Assembly: GCA_039977295.1 (NCBI GenBank)
Contig: JBDWDN010000003.1
Location: 124,001 to 188,000, forward strand
Reading direction: 5' to 3'
DNA from: Hellea sp039977295
GTDB lineage: Bacteria; Pseudomonadota; Alphaproteobacteria; Caulobacterales; Maricaulaceae
Length of the DNA stretch: 64,000 nucleotides
A model generated the notes under the pieces. That model saw only the letters and a program-made list of their open reading frames with translations, was not told where the DNA came from and did no database searches. Numbering within the stretch: position 1 is the stretch's first letter; every line of letters begins with the position of its first letter. Position numbers and translations under genes: made by a program. Shown here one piece after another: positions 52,211-61,252 of the stretch.

Positions 52211-53422
52211 CTAAACCCGTTCGATGATCGTCGCGGAGCCCATGCCGCCGCCAACACATAGCGTAATCAGCGATGTCTCTTTGTCAGAGCGCTCAAGCTC
52301 ATCCACCATGGTGCCTAGAATCATTGCGCCTGTTGCGCCGAGCGGATGGCCCATAGCAATCGCGCCGCCATTCACATTGATTTTGTCGTGATTGATATTA
52401 TGCGCTTGCATGAAGCGAAGCACGACAGACGCGAAAGCTTCGTTCAATTCATAAAGGTCAATATCGTCCACAGACATGCCCGCGCGTTTCAGCGCTTTTG
52501 CCGCGACGAATTCAGGGCCTGTAAGCATGATAGTCGGTTCACTTCCGATTTCCGCGAAAGCTTTAATGCGCGCGCGCGCTTTAAGGCCAAGCGCTTCGCC
52601 CATTTCTTTTGTGCCAACAAGAACAGCGGCTGCGCCGTCAACGATGCCAGAGCTGTTACCTGCATGATGGACATGCTTGATGGCTTCAAGCTCAGGATAT
52701 TTTTGTAGTGCCACATAATCCATGCCCGGCATAACTTTACCCATGGCTTCAAAAGCGGGGTTAAGCGAACCTAGTGACTGCATATCTGTTTGCGGACGCA
52801 TGTGCTCATCATGGGCCAAAATCGTGACGCCGAGTTGGTCTTTGACAGGCACGATTGATTTTTTGAAACGGCCTTCATCCCAAGCTTTTTTCGCGCGTTT
52901 TTGCGATTCAACGGCGTAGGCATCACAATCATCGCGAGAGAATCCATATTTCGTCGCAATCAAATCAGCTGAAATACCTTGCGGGACAACCGTGTGGTCA
53001 AACGCAATTGCAGGATCAACGCCCATCGCTCCGCCGTCACTACCCATCGGCACACGAGACATATGCTCGATACCGCCGCCAATTGTCATATCAGCCATGC
53101 CAGACATAACTTTTGCAGCGGCCATATTTACGGCTTCAAGACCAGAGGCACAAAAACGGTTGATGGTTACGCCAGCCGCGCCTTGATCGTAATTAGCTGT
53201 AATCGCGGCAGTCCGCGCAATGTCTGCCCCTTGACCGGCAACAGGAGACACACAGCCCATGATGATGTCATCGACTTTACTTGTGTCGAGGTCATTGCGG
53301 TCACGCAACGCTTCGAGTTGCTGGGTTAATAATGAGAGCGCCGTAATTTCATGCAAGCTCCCGCTCTTTTTACCTTTACCGCGCGGGCTACGCACCGCGT
53401 CAAAAATATATGCATCAGCCAT
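52211..53422 (-). CDS. Acetyl-CoA acyltransferase (thiolase)
   Basis: The 403-residue protein has the thiolase nucleophile Cys in NRFCASGLEAVN, the AEGGGIEHMSR-type loop (TIGGGIEHMSR), GHPLGATG with the active His and LCVGGGMGSATIIE with the second Cys. It cleaves 3-ketoacyl-CoA to acetyl-CoA and a shortened acyl-CoA. It lies in the order ACAD - thiolase - FadB/J, the classical beta-oxidation set. Confidence 0.95.
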   Translation of the reverse strand: MADAYIFDAVRSPRGKGKKSGSLHEITALSLLTQQLEALRDRNDLDTSKVDDIIMGCVSPVAGQGADIARTAAITANYDQGAAGVTINRFCASGLEAVNMAAAKVMSGMADMTIGGGIEHMSRVPMGSDGGAMGVDPAIAFDHTVVPQGISADLIATKYGFSRDDCDAYAVESQKRAKKAWDEGRFKKSIVPVKDQLGVTILAHDEHMRPQTDMQSLGSLNPAFEAMGKVMPGMDYVALQKYPELEAIKHVHHAGNSSGIVDGAAAVLVGTKEMGEALGLKARARIKAFAEIGSEPTIMLTGPEFVAAKALKRAGMSVDDIDLYELNEAFASVVLRFMQAHNINHDKINVNGGAIAMGHPLGATGAMILGTMVDELERSDKETSLITLCVGGGMGSATIIERV

Positions 53423-53478
53423 GATAGGCTCCTTATTTTAATGTCCTCGCCCCGTTTACGAGGGAGGACGTGTTTTCC

Positions 53479-54636
53479 TTAAAGTGAGCGGGCAATGACC
53501 ATTTTCATGATCTCATTTGTTCCGCCATATATTTTCTGCACGCGGCTATCGCGATACATGCGGCCGATACGATACTCATTCATAAATCCGTAGCCGCCAA
53601 AGAGTTGTAGGCAGCGGTCAATGACTTCACATTCTTTATCCGTCACCCAGTATTTTGCCATTGAGGCCGTGACCGTATCAAGTTCACCGCGCAAATGTTT
53701 CGCTGCGCAGTCATATGTAAATGTCTTGGCGATATGAACAATTGTCTTACATTCCGCGAGTTCAAATTGTGTGTTTTGAAAGTTCATAATGGGCTTGCCG
53801 AATGCTTTACGCTCTTTGACATATTCAATTGTCATTTCCAGCGCGGCTTCCATTTGCGCGACGCCTTGAACAGCGATGTTGAGGCGCTCTTGCGGAAGTT
53901 CTTGCATAAGCTGAATAAAGCCCATGCCTGTATCTTCGCCGAGCAACGCGTCAGCCGGCACTTTCATGTCGTCAAAGAACAGCTCGGCAGTGTCTTGCGC
54001 GTCCATCCCGACTTTATCGAGGATACGTCCGCGGCGGAAACCTTCGAGGTCATCCGTTTCAACAACCATCAATGATTTTGAATGTTTGCCTTCGCCGCCT
54101 GTATCACACACGATGATAATCAGATTAGCTGTGCCGCCATTTGTGATGAAGGTTTTTGAGCCATTAATGATCCAGCCATTGCCGTCTTTTTTTGCATTTG
54201 TTTTGACGTTTTGAAGGTCAGACCCTGTTCCTGGTTCTGACATGGCAATCGCGCCGACAAGTTCGCCTGACGCCATACGCGGAAGCCATTTTTGCTTTTG
54301 CTCTTCCGTTCCGTAATGCAGAATATAAGGCGCGACAATTGCGTTATGAAGCGAGAGACCAAAGCCATCGACGTTAGCTTTGACAAGCTCTTCCATGATA
54401 ATCATTTCATGGCGATAATCACCGCCGCCCCCGCCATATTCCTCAGGAATAGCGCAGTTTAGCAGGCCCATTTGGCCAGCCTGATTCCAATATTTGCGGT
54501 CAACTTTTTTGTTCTTACGAAATTCTTCCGAATGCGGCGCCATCTCGCGCTCATAAAAGCCGAAAACAGCTTCACGGAAAATGTTGATATCTTCCTCGTC
54601 ATACCAATCGGGGTTTTTAAAATCTATTGCGGCCAT
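53479..54636 (-). CDS. Acyl-CoA dehydrogenase (medium/short-chain type)
   Basis: The 385-residue flavoprotein has AMSEPGTGSDLQ, FITNGGTANLIIIV, an N-terminal helical domain and the C-terminal catalytic base Glu in KIYGGTNEIMK. It catalyses FAD-linked alpha,beta-dehydrogenation of acyl-CoA, step 1 of beta-oxidation. The ETF partner is not in the window. A structured repeat separates it from the next acyl-CoA dehydrogenase upstream. Confidence 0.94.
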   Translation of the reverse strand: MAAIDFKNPDWYDEEDINIFREAVFGFYEREMAPHSEEFRKNKKVDRKYWNQAGQMGLLNCAIPEEYGGGGGDYRHEMIIMEELVKANVDGFGLSLHNAIVAPYILHYGTEEQKQKWLPRMASGELVGAIAMSEPGTGSDLQNVKTNAKKDGNGWIINGSKTFITNGGTANLIIIVCDTGGEGKHSKSLMVVETDDLEGFRRGRILDKVGMDAQDTAELFFDDMKVPADALLGEDTGMGFIQLMQELPQERLNIAVQGVAQMEAALEMTIEYVKERKAFGKPIMNFQNTQFELAECKTIVHIAKTFTYDCAAKHLRGELDTVTASMAKYWVTDKECEVIDRCLQLFGGYGFMNEYRIGRMYRDSRVQKIYGGTNEIMKMVIARSL

Positions 54637-54679
54637 TATATTTCCTTTATTCTATTAATCTCTTGTTCTTTTATTTTGG

Positions 54680-54782
54680 TTCCCCGTTAGTTGTTTGTTT
54701 TTTCAAACACCAGAAGCGGGGATCCCCCTATTAGGGGGAACGATGATAGTAACGAGGAGACCCCCGCGCAGGGGCCGGGGAC
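54680..54782. repeat. Structured intergenic repeat, copy 2
   Basis: Hairpin TCCCCG (54681-54686) / CGGGGA (54717-54722) encloses GTTTG (54693-54697) / CAAAC (54704-54708), and GAGGAGACCCCCGC with GGGGAC closes the 3' end. It shares the CGTTAGT and CAGAAGCGGGG segments with copy 1 while several stem pairs differ together. Confidence 0.7.
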
Positions 54783-54791
54783 AAAAGCCCC

Positions 54792-56582
54792 TTAAAACGC
54801 AGCAGCTTCCAATGCCATTAGCGGCTCAGCACCCGTTTTAATTTTCGCCAAATGCGCGTCCATCATTGGAAGCATACGCAGAACGAAATAGCGGCCTGTG
54901 ATAATTTTATTTGTGTAAAATTCGTCATTGGAACCGTTATCAATTGCGGCTTGCGCAACAACAGCCATTTTCGCCCACATATAGGCTAGGGTCGAAAGGC
55001 CCATCATATGCATATAATCAACGCTGCCAGCCCCGGCATTATCGGGGTTTGACATGCCGTTTTGCATTATCCACATTGTGCCTTCAGTGAGTTTTTTCTT
55101 TGCATCCTTCAGGCCGTCCATAAATTCAGAGACGTTTTCATTATCTGCATTTTCGCCAAGGAACGTATCAATCTCGGCATTGAGCGTCATGAGTGCACGG
55201 CCACCTTTGCGCGCCAGTTTACGGCCCACCAGATCAAGCGCTTGGATGCCATTGGCACCTTCATAGATTAGGGCAATACGGGTATCGCGTACAAATTGGC
55301 TCATACCCCACTCTTCGATAAAGCCGTGGCCACCGAAGATTTGCTGGCAATCAATTGTCGTGGCCATCGCCTTATCGGTCAAATAACCTTTGATAACGGG
55401 CGTCAAAAGACCAAGATAGTCGTCGCATTTTTCGCGGAATTTCTCATCAGGATGAATATGCTCGAGATCTTCAAGTAATGTCGCCCAATAGATGAGTGCA
55501 CGGCCGCCTTCATTAAAAGCTTTGGTTTCCATTAACATACGGCGCACATCAGGGTGAACAATGATCGGATCAGCTGGGCCGGCTTCATTTTTTGGTCCTG
55601 TCAGGCTGCGCCCTTGGAGACGGTCTTTGGCGTATATTACAGCGTTCTGATAAGCGACTTCTGATTGCGCGAGACCTTGCATGCCAACGCCCATACGCGC
55701 CTCATTCATCATAACGAACATAACCCGAAGGCCTTTATTCTCTTCGCCGATAAGATAACCTTCAGCTTCGTCGAAATTCATCACGCAAGTTGAATTGCCG
55801 TGAATACCCATTTTGTGCTCGAGCGCGCCGCAAGATACAGGATTACGCTCGGCGGGGTTTTCATCCGCGTCGAGTTTGAATTTTGGGACGATAAAGAGCG
55901 AAATACCTTTAACACCTTCTGGCGCGCCTTCAATGCGGGCCAAGACCAAGTGAATGATATTCTCTGACATATCATGCTCACCGGCAGAGATAAAAATCTT
56001 CTGACCTGTGATTTTGTAAGACCCATCAGGGTTCAATACGGCTTTGGTTTTCAATAGCCCCAAATCCGTTCCGCAATGCGGCTCAGTTAGGTTCATTGTG
56101 CCGGTCCATTCGCCTGTCCCCATTTTTGGAAGATAGGTTTGTTTCTGCGCTTCGGATCCGCCAATTTTAATCGCTTTGGCCGCGCCGCCCGTAAGACCAG
56201 GATACATGGCAAACGCCATATTTGCAGAAGATTGCATTTCGCCTGTAGCGGTACTCCAAATAGAGGGCATACCCATGCCGCCATATTCTTCAGGTTCGGA
56301 AAGTCCCATCATGCCGGTTTCGACCACTTGATGGTAAGCCTCTTTAAAGCCCGTCGGTGTCGTCACTGAGCCGTCTTCATTGCGCGTGCAGCCTTCTTGA
56401 TCGCCCACAACATTTAAAGGTGCTAAAACCTCGGATGAAAATTTCGCGCTTTGCTCCAAAATAGCCTCAAGCGTATCCATATCTGCCTCGGCAAATTTTT
56501 CATATTCTGTGAGCTGCTCGACATTGAGCATTTCCTGCATGACAAATTTCATGTCGCGGAGAGGGGCATTATAACTAGGCAT
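54792..56582 (-). CDS. Acyl-CoA dehydrogenase with C-terminal extension (FadE5-like)
   Basis: The 596-residue protein is a long-form acyl-CoA dehydrogenase: TMNLTEPHCGTDLGLLKT, FISAGEHDMSENI, ALEHKMGIHGNSTCVMNF, IALIYEGANGIQALDLVGRKL with the catalytic Glu, and an extra C-terminal domain (DYMHMMGLSTLAYMWAKM). Length and motifs fit FadE5/DmdC-like enzymes. Probable substrate is a medium- or long-chain acyl-CoA. Start ATG is 10 bp after the MerR regulator stop. Confidence 0.93.
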   Translation of the reverse strand: MPSYNAPLRDMKFVMQEMLNVEQLTEYEKFAEADMDTLEAILEQSAKFSSEVLAPLNVVGDQEGCTRNEDGSVTTPTGFKEAYHQVVETGMMGLSEPEEYGGMGMPSIWSTATGEMQSSANMAFAMYPGLTGGAAKAIKIGGSEAQKQTYLPKMGTGEWTGTMNLTEPHCGTDLGLLKTKAVLNPDGSYKITGQKIFISAGEHDMSENIIHLVLARIEGAPEGVKGISLFIVPKFKLDADENPAERNPVSCGALEHKMGIHGNSTCVMNFDEAEGYLIGEENKGLRVMFVMMNEARMGVGMQGLAQSEVAYQNAVIYAKDRLQGRSLTGPKNEAGPADPIIVHPDVRRMLMETKAFNEGGRALIYWATLLEDLEHIHPDEKFREKCDDYLGLLTPVIKGYLTDKAMATTIDCQQIFGGHGFIEEWGMSQFVRDTRIALIYEGANGIQALDLVGRKLARKGGRALMTLNAEIDTFLGENADNENVSEFMDGLKDAKKKLTEGTMWIMQNGMSNPDNAGAGSVDYMHMMGLSTLAYMWAKMAVVAQAAIDNGSNDEFYTNKIITGRYFVLRMLPMMDAHLAKIKTGAEPLMALEAAAF

Positions 56583-56592
56583 AATCTTGTCC

Positions 56593-57090
56593 TTAAAGGT
56601 CTAATAGTTCGGCGGAGTAATCATCCGCCATTGTTTGTTTAAATTTAGCGTCATAGGCGGCGGCGAGATCAAATACGCCTTCACTGTCAGGGGCATTTTC
56701 GACATTTTGCGTAATCACCGCACAAATCTCAGTCATATTTTTTGAAATCACGTCAATGTCTTCGCGGCGGCGTTTTAATGAGCGAATAACGGTCTCAAAA
56801 TTTTTCTTACGGCGCAAAAGTTCAACACGGTCCGTGATGTGGCCATCCGTTACCTCCATCACTTCTTTTATATCATCAAGCGTGAAGCCAATACGTTTGG
56901 CCCGCATAATGCGTTCAAAGCGCACATAATCTTCTGCCCCGAAAATACGGGCACCAGCATTACGCGCAGGCATTAAGAGGCCCTTATCTTCGTAAAACCG
57001 GATGGTGCGAGGCGTGACGTCAAACATCTGGGCGAATTCACGGATTCCCCAATTTGGCGCGCTCGCATTATTTTTGTGATTTTCTGACAC
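56593..57090 (-). CDS. MerR-family regulator of beta-oxidation (LiuR-like)
   Basis: The 165-residue protein has a MerR DNA-binding helix (WGIREFAQMFDVTPRTIRFYEDKGLL), the wing (ARIFGAEDYVRFERI) and a coiled dimer helix, without the metal Cys of CueR/MerR. LiuR/AtuR-type MerR proteins repress branched-chain and fatty acyl-CoA oxidation genes until acyl-CoA accumulates. The palindrome 13 bp upstream (57103-57126) matches the dyad such regulators bind. It uses GTG at 57090. It opens the minus-strand operon with both acyl-CoA dehydrogenases, thiolase and FadB/J. Confidence 0.9.
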   Translation of the reverse strand: MSENHKNNASAPNWGIREFAQMFDVTPRTIRFYEDKGLLMPARNAGARIFGAEDYVRFERIMRAKRIGFTLDDIKEVMEVTDGHITDRVELLRRKKNFETVIRSLKRRREDIDVISKNMTEICAVITQNVENAPDSEGVFDLAAAYDAKFKQTMADDYSAELLDL

Positions 57091-57102
57091 CTCGGCTATA
57101 TA

Positions 57103-57126
57103 GTTGACGTTTACGTTAACGTCAAC
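57103..57126. promoter_or_regulatory. LiuR-type MerR operator
   Basis: GTTGACGT (57103-57110) and ACGTCAAC (57119-57126) are a perfect dyad around TTACGTTA. This spacing and half-site are those known for LiuR-like MerR sites. It is 13 bp upstream of the MerR start and would cover the operon promoter. Confidence 0.75.
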
Positions 57127-57199
57127 CCATGGGTGATCGGTTTAAAACAGCTCTCACTAAAGTGTTAATCTGCTAAAAACCCAATAAAACGGACGGAAA

Positions 57200-57209
57200 A
57201 CGTTAACGT
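57200..57209. promoter_or_regulatory. Second ACGTTAACGT half-operator
   Basis: ACGTTAACGT is a 10-bp palindrome that repeats the core of the 57103-57126 operator (57113-57122). It lies 107 bp before the PodJ-like start and next to the CtrA-type box. Confidence 0.45.
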
Positions 57210-57210
57210 C

Positions 57211-57225
57211 TTAACCCGTCATTAA
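57211..57225 (+). promoter_or_regulatory. Candidate CtrA box
   Basis: TTAA-CCCGTCA-TTAA fits the CtrA recognition pattern TTAA-N7-TTAA of Caulobacter-type alphaproteobacteria. It lies about 90 bp upstream of the PodJ-like gene, a cell-cycle-regulated type of gene. Confidence 0.6.
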
Positions 57226-57315
57226 CCACAATCACAGTCTATTGGCCTTGAATATGTCTAGGCGTCGCCGCTTGGAAGCATTTACGGTTCTGTAATAAAA
57301 GGTTTTTCGGGGAAA

Positions 57316-59847
57316 ATGACGAAATCTACGCCAAAAACGACGAATTCCAAAAAACCTGTGCCCAAAGCACGTGCCGTAAAGGCGCAAAGCAAAACTGCCG
57401 CCAAAAAACCGGCTACCAAAAAGACATCAGCAAAAACGGCGCCCAAGACTTCGGCGCGCTCTTCCGCTAATCAAACCGCTAAATCGACAAAAGAGGATTT
57501 GCGGTCCTCAATCGCAAGTCTTGAAACCCGCATGAAGCGGGCGAATTCTTTAACCCGTAAAAGCGTGAAGGCCTTAGAGAGCGTCGTCGAGACGCTTGAT
57601 GCACGCACCCGTAAAGACAGCTCTACAAGCAAAGCCGCATTGACCCGCCAAGTTAACCAACTCGCCGGCAAGCTCACCGATATGGTTGCCAAAACGCAAG
57701 CTGAGGTAAATTCAGACCTTAAGACGGCTTTGAACAATCCCACCGTAGATAAGTTGCAAGCGGCCCTTTCCCGTGCAGATAGGCGCATGAGCGCCGCTGA
57801 AACTGCCCAGGCCTCCGCAATTTCAAAAGTGAACCGTCATCTCTCCGCAATCGCGATAGCTGTAGATGCGCGCATTGAAGACGAAGCTAATGCCCGCAAA
57901 TCAGCCATAAAGGTTATGACCACACGCGTTGACACTATTGAGGCCGATACCGCGCAGGCATTATCGAGCGTTGGCAATAAAATTGCTGAGCTCTCGGGTG
58001 AATTAACGCAGCGCAGCGAAACGAGTGAATTATCAATCCGCGAAAAAGTCTCAGAAATAGCGCTGCAAACGCAAACCGAGTTTGAGCGTTACCGCGCAGG
58101 GCTTGATCGCCGCCTTGATGACGTCGCGCGAAATTCAGACAACTCCGATACCTACCGTTTAGAGCATTCCATCGCAAGCCTTACAGCGCGGCTTGAAGGG
58201 CTGGAATATGCTGTGGCTAATCCGCCTGTGATTGAGGCCGCGCCTCAAGCCATCGCGCCGTCAGTGCCTCAATTGAGCATTGTGTCATCTCAGCCATTAG
58301 CCGCGGCGCAATTTAACACGCATCAAACTGCGCAAACCGATGCTTTTTCACCTCTAGAAACGCCAGTTTATCAACAAGAGGCCATCATGCCCAACCCCTA
58401 TCTGGCAGGGCAAACATCTGGGCAAGCAACAGAACAAGCAGGCGCGTCATCTGCATATGAGACGCCGCAAGAGGCCCATATACCTCAGGAGTTTAATCCG
58501 CAAAATTACGCAGAGAGCGTTCAAGTCCCAGAACCATCGCCCTTAGCGCAATCGCCGCAAAACACCGAACCGATGAGGGACTTTTCGCAAACGCAAGCTG
58601 CTGCCCCTGCGCAAGCCCTCGCCCCGCCGCCTATCGAGCTAGGCGGATTGCCCCCTATTGCTGGCCAGGCGATTCCCTATGCCGATCCTGCCTATGCTGA
58701 AACCGACCCGACCATGGCGGGTCAACGTATTGGCGGAGAAGGCAAGGCTAAATTTGCCCTCCCCATCTTAACAGGACGAAATTTACGCGTTGCAGCTCTG
58801 GCTACGGGCGTTGCGGTTATTGGCCTTGTCGCTGCCAAAGGTGTATTTGGCGGCTCCGATAATCCAGCGGCCCCCACACAAACTGTTCAGCAAACGCCGG
58901 CTCAAAATAATGTTACGCCCGTTTCTATTCCGTCGCCTGAGACAGCTCCGAGGCCTAATACTTCCGCCGCTCCCATTGGGGATTACGCGGATAATAAACC
59001 CGTTACCGTCGCGCCCAGTTCAGACGCTGCCAAGTCTCTTAATTCAGCAGCTGCGGCAGGGGACGGCGTCGCCCAGTTCCAGCTTGGATTGTCTTATCTC
59101 GAACAAGGCCGCACCGATGAAGGTGTTTCGCTCATCCGTAAATCTGCCAATCAAAATCAGCCTGCCGCGCAATACCGCCTCGCAAAGCTCTACGAGATCG
59201 GCGAAGGCGTCACGCAAGATTCCGAAATGGCGCGTCAGTTGACGGAGCGCGCGGCGACAAATGGCAACCGCATCGCCATGCATGATTTGGCGCTTTATTA
59301 CGCCGAAGGCCGCGGCGGCGTTGAGGCTGACTTGCAGGCCGCTGCAAAATGGTTTGAGAAAGCCGCCGAACGCGGCGTTGTCGATTCTCAATTTAACCTC
59401 GGCGTATTATTTGAAAGCGGGCAAGGCCTGCCTAAAAATGTAAATGACGCCTTTGTCTGGTATTCCATCGCAGCGGCTCAAGGTGACCAATTTGCCAAAA
59501 CCCGTATCGAAGTTCTGACCCCGACGCTGGGTCAAGCAGATTTGGCTAGCGCCAAGGCCCGCGTCAAGACATTCAAGCCTGTCAAAATTGATGATCGCGC
59601 CAATGGAATTTTCCGTAATGTCGCTTGGAACACGCCCAAGGATGATGCCGGTGAAAAGGTCAGCCAAGTCCGGCAAGTCCAAACCATGCTTAGCGAACTT
59701 GGCTATGATATTGGCGGCGCGGATGGTTCTGTCGGCCCTAAGACCCGATCCGCTATCATCAGCTTTGAACGCTCTAATAGCCTGCCTGAGACTGGGCGCG
59801 TAAATACGGCTCTTATTGACCGCTTGGAACTCGCGACTGGCGCTTAG
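57316..59847 (+). CDS. PodJ-like polarity protein (coiled coil - TM - Sel1 - PG-binding)
   Basis: The 843-residue protein has a Lys/Ala-rich basic N-terminus and a long coiled coil (residues ~55-300, for example LRSSIASLETRMKRANSL). A Gln/Pro-rich linker and one transmembrane helix follow (~489-510, NLRVAALATGVAVIGLVAA). The periplasmic part carries Sel1-type repeats (~575-730, AQYRLAKLYEIGEGVTQDSE) and ends in a peptidoglycan-binding domain (~778-841, VQTMLSELGYDIGGADG). The order is that of PodJ, which organises a cell pole in Caulobacter. The upstream CtrA-type box is consistent. Identity is by layout, so it could also be another SPOR/Sel1 polar factor. Confidence 0.8.
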   Translation: MTKSTPKTTNSKKPVPKARAVKAQSKTAAKKPATKKTSAKTAPKTSARSSANQTAKSTKEDLRSSIASLETRMKRANSLTRKSVKALESVVETLDARTRKDSSTSKAALTRQVNQLAGKLTDMVAKTQAEVNSDLKTALNNPTVDKLQAALSRADRRMSAAETAQASAISKVNRHLSAIAIAVDARIEDEANARKSAIKVMTTRVDTIEADTAQALSSVGNKIAELSGELTQRSETSELSIREKVSEIALQTQTEFERYRAGLDRRLDDVARNSDNSDTYRLEHSIASLTARLEGLEYAVANPPVIEAAPQAIAPSVPQLSIVSSQPLAAAQFNTHQTAQTDAFSPLETPVYQQEAIMPNPYLAGQTSGQATEQAGASSAYETPQEAHIPQEFNPQNYAESVQVPEPSPLAQSPQNTEPMRDFSQTQAAAPAQALAPPPIELGGLPPIAGQAIPYADPAYAETDPTMAGQRIGGEGKAKFALPILTGRNLRVAALATGVAVIGLVAAKGVFGGSDNPAAPTQTVQQTPAQNNVTPVSIPSPETAPRPNTSAAPIGDYADNKPVTVAPSSDAAKSLNSAAAAGDGVAQFQLGLSYLEQGRTDEGVSLIRKSANQNQPAAQYRLAKLYEIGEGVTQDSEMARQLTERAATNGNRIAMHDLALYYAEGRGGVEADLQAAAKWFEKAAERGVVDSQFNLGVLFESGQGLPKNVNDAFVWYSIAAAQGDQFAKTRIEVLTPTLGQADLASAKARVKTFKPVKIDDRANGIFRNVAWNTPKDDAGEKVSQVRQVQTMLSELGYDIGGADGSVGPKTRSAIISFERSNSLPETGRVNTALIDRLELATGA

Positions 59848-59884
59848 ACCTTTACGCTTTGCTAGCTCGGTGATAGGCGAAGTT

Positions 59885-60358
59885 ATGACGCCTTCTGTTA
59901 CAGTTGAAATTGCGCAAAGCCCTGCCGATATTGCTGATGTCAAAGCGATATTTCTCGAATATATGGGCTTCATCGAAAACTACCTTGGCGAATCTCTTAA
60001 TTTTCAAGGCACAGAAAAAGAGTTCGCAGAGTTTCCCGATATATATGACGCCTTATTTCTTGCAAAAGTGAGGGGCGCGCCTGTTGCGGCTTGCGGCATT
60101 AAACCCTTCAAGCGAGGCATTTGCGAATTAAAACGGCTTTACTGCCGCCCCGATGGCCGGGGTCATCATTTGGGACAAAAGCTAACCGAGGCCGCCATTA
60201 CCCATGCGCGTAAAATCGGGTATTCTCAGATGTTCCTCGATACCGATCCAGGCTTAACCCATGCCAATAAAGTCTATGAAGCCCTAGGCTTCAAAGACAT
60301 TGAGCGATATTACGACAACCCCATGGGATGCTCACGCTATATGGCCTTGACCCTTTAG
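59885..60358 (+). CDS. GNAT-family N-acetyltransferase
   Basis: The 157-residue protein has the GNAT fold: AACGIKPFKRGICELKRLYCRP, the acetyl-CoA loop RPDGRGHHLGQKL, helix TEAAITHARKIGYSQMFLDT and LTHANKVYEALGFK. It transfers an acetyl group to an amine; substrate unknown. Start ATG 59885 (after AGGCGA) rather than 59816, which lies inside the PodJ-like gene. Confidence 0.88.
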   Translation: MTPSVTVEIAQSPADIADVKAIFLEYMGFIENYLGESLNFQGTEKEFAEFPDIYDALFLAKVRGAPVAACGIKPFKRGICELKRLYCRPDGRGHHLGQKLTEAAITHARKIGYSQMFLDTDPGLTHANKVYEALGFKDIERYYDNPMGCSRYMALTL

Positions 60359-60540
60359 GCAAAAGCCTGAAGATCAAAAGCCCAGTGGTCAAGGCCAAAT
60401 CCGCTCTCAAAGAAAATGGTCTACACCCTTGAAAGGCCTCCCATAGTAGCCTTTTTGATTCACGCCACAGGGGAATCGCTTTGCTTTGGCACAGCCATTG
60501 CAGTGTTATTGGGGAAATGTATCAAATTGAGAGGTGGGTT

Positions 60541-61191
60541 ATGTCCCGTATTATCACGACTATTGCCGCAATCGCTGCAACAACACTTATGTCTAGCGCC
60601 GCATATGCGGGTTGCAACACTGGCCCTTATTGTAAAAGTACGGGTCACACATCGACGCTGCCGTCACTATCCACGTGGTCTGGCACAAGCCATTCATCAT
60701 CCAGCTATCAAGCAGCGCCAAGCTATAGCTATTCCTCAAGCTCAAGCTATTCTTCGGCTCCAATGCAAGAAACAGCCTATTCATATGGCGCCTCTAATAG
60801 CTATACGGGTTCAGTCTCATCATCATATGCTGACGCAACTTACGGCACGGGCTCTATCAGTAATGCCTATGCCGGCGGCAATGTTGATATGTATGGTTTC
60901 TCAGGCTCAACTTCTAGCGTTTCAGGCCTCGGAGCAGGCGAATCTCTGCAAGCCACATCTTGCCCTGTCAGCGTTTATAATCCTGGCGGCGGTAAAGTTC
61001 TCGGCTGTTACAATGTCGTAAAGCCTGTTCCGCAGACAACTTATTACCGCGTTGTTCGTCCCATCGTTTATGTGCGCTACCCTGTCCCTGTAGCAGTCCC
61101 TTATTGGTCTGGCTGCACAGTTGTTACACATGTTTCGCGCTATGGTGACCGATGGGGTCAAGGCGGACATTATGGCCGCCGCTGTAACTAG
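60541..61191 (+). CDS. Secreted Ser/Tyr-rich protein
   Basis: The 216-residue protein has a signal peptide (ITTIAAIAATTLMSSAAYA) and a low-complexity Ser/Tyr/Gly mature part (SYSYSSSSSYSS). Four Cys and a Tyr-Pro-Val-rich end (YVRYPVPVAVPYWSG) follow. No family recognised; a surface or adhesive role is possible. Start ATG 60541 follows GAGGTGGG. A terminator hairpin follows at 61221-61252. Confidence 0.75.
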   Translation: MSRIITTIAAIAATTLMSSAAYAGCNTGPYCKSTGHTSTLPSLSTWSGTSHSSSSYQAAPSYSYSSSSSYSSAPMQETAYSYGASNSYTGSVSSSYADATYGTGSISNAYAGGNVDMYGFSGSTSSVSGLGAGESLQATSCPVSVYNPGGGKVLGCYNVVKPVPQTTYYRVVRPIVYVRYPVPVAVPYWSGCTVVTHVSRYGDRWGQGGHYGRRCN

Positions 61192-61220
61192 GCCGTTACG
61201 CTTAAAACAGAGTTGAATTT

Positions 61221-61252
61221 AAAGCCTCTCGCCGTCAGCGAGGGGCTTTTTT
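61221..61252 (+). terminator. Rho-independent terminator
   Basis: GCCTCTCGC pairs with GCGAGGGGC (one G-U) around a 5-nt loop and is followed by TTTTTT, 30 bp after the secreted-protein stop. It overlaps the 3' end of pyrF. Confidence 0.85.

Noticed and set aside
60416..61021. 201-codon plus-strand frame overlapping the secreted protein
   Set aside because: Alternate-frame reading of a low-complexity Ser/Tyr gene; no start signal.
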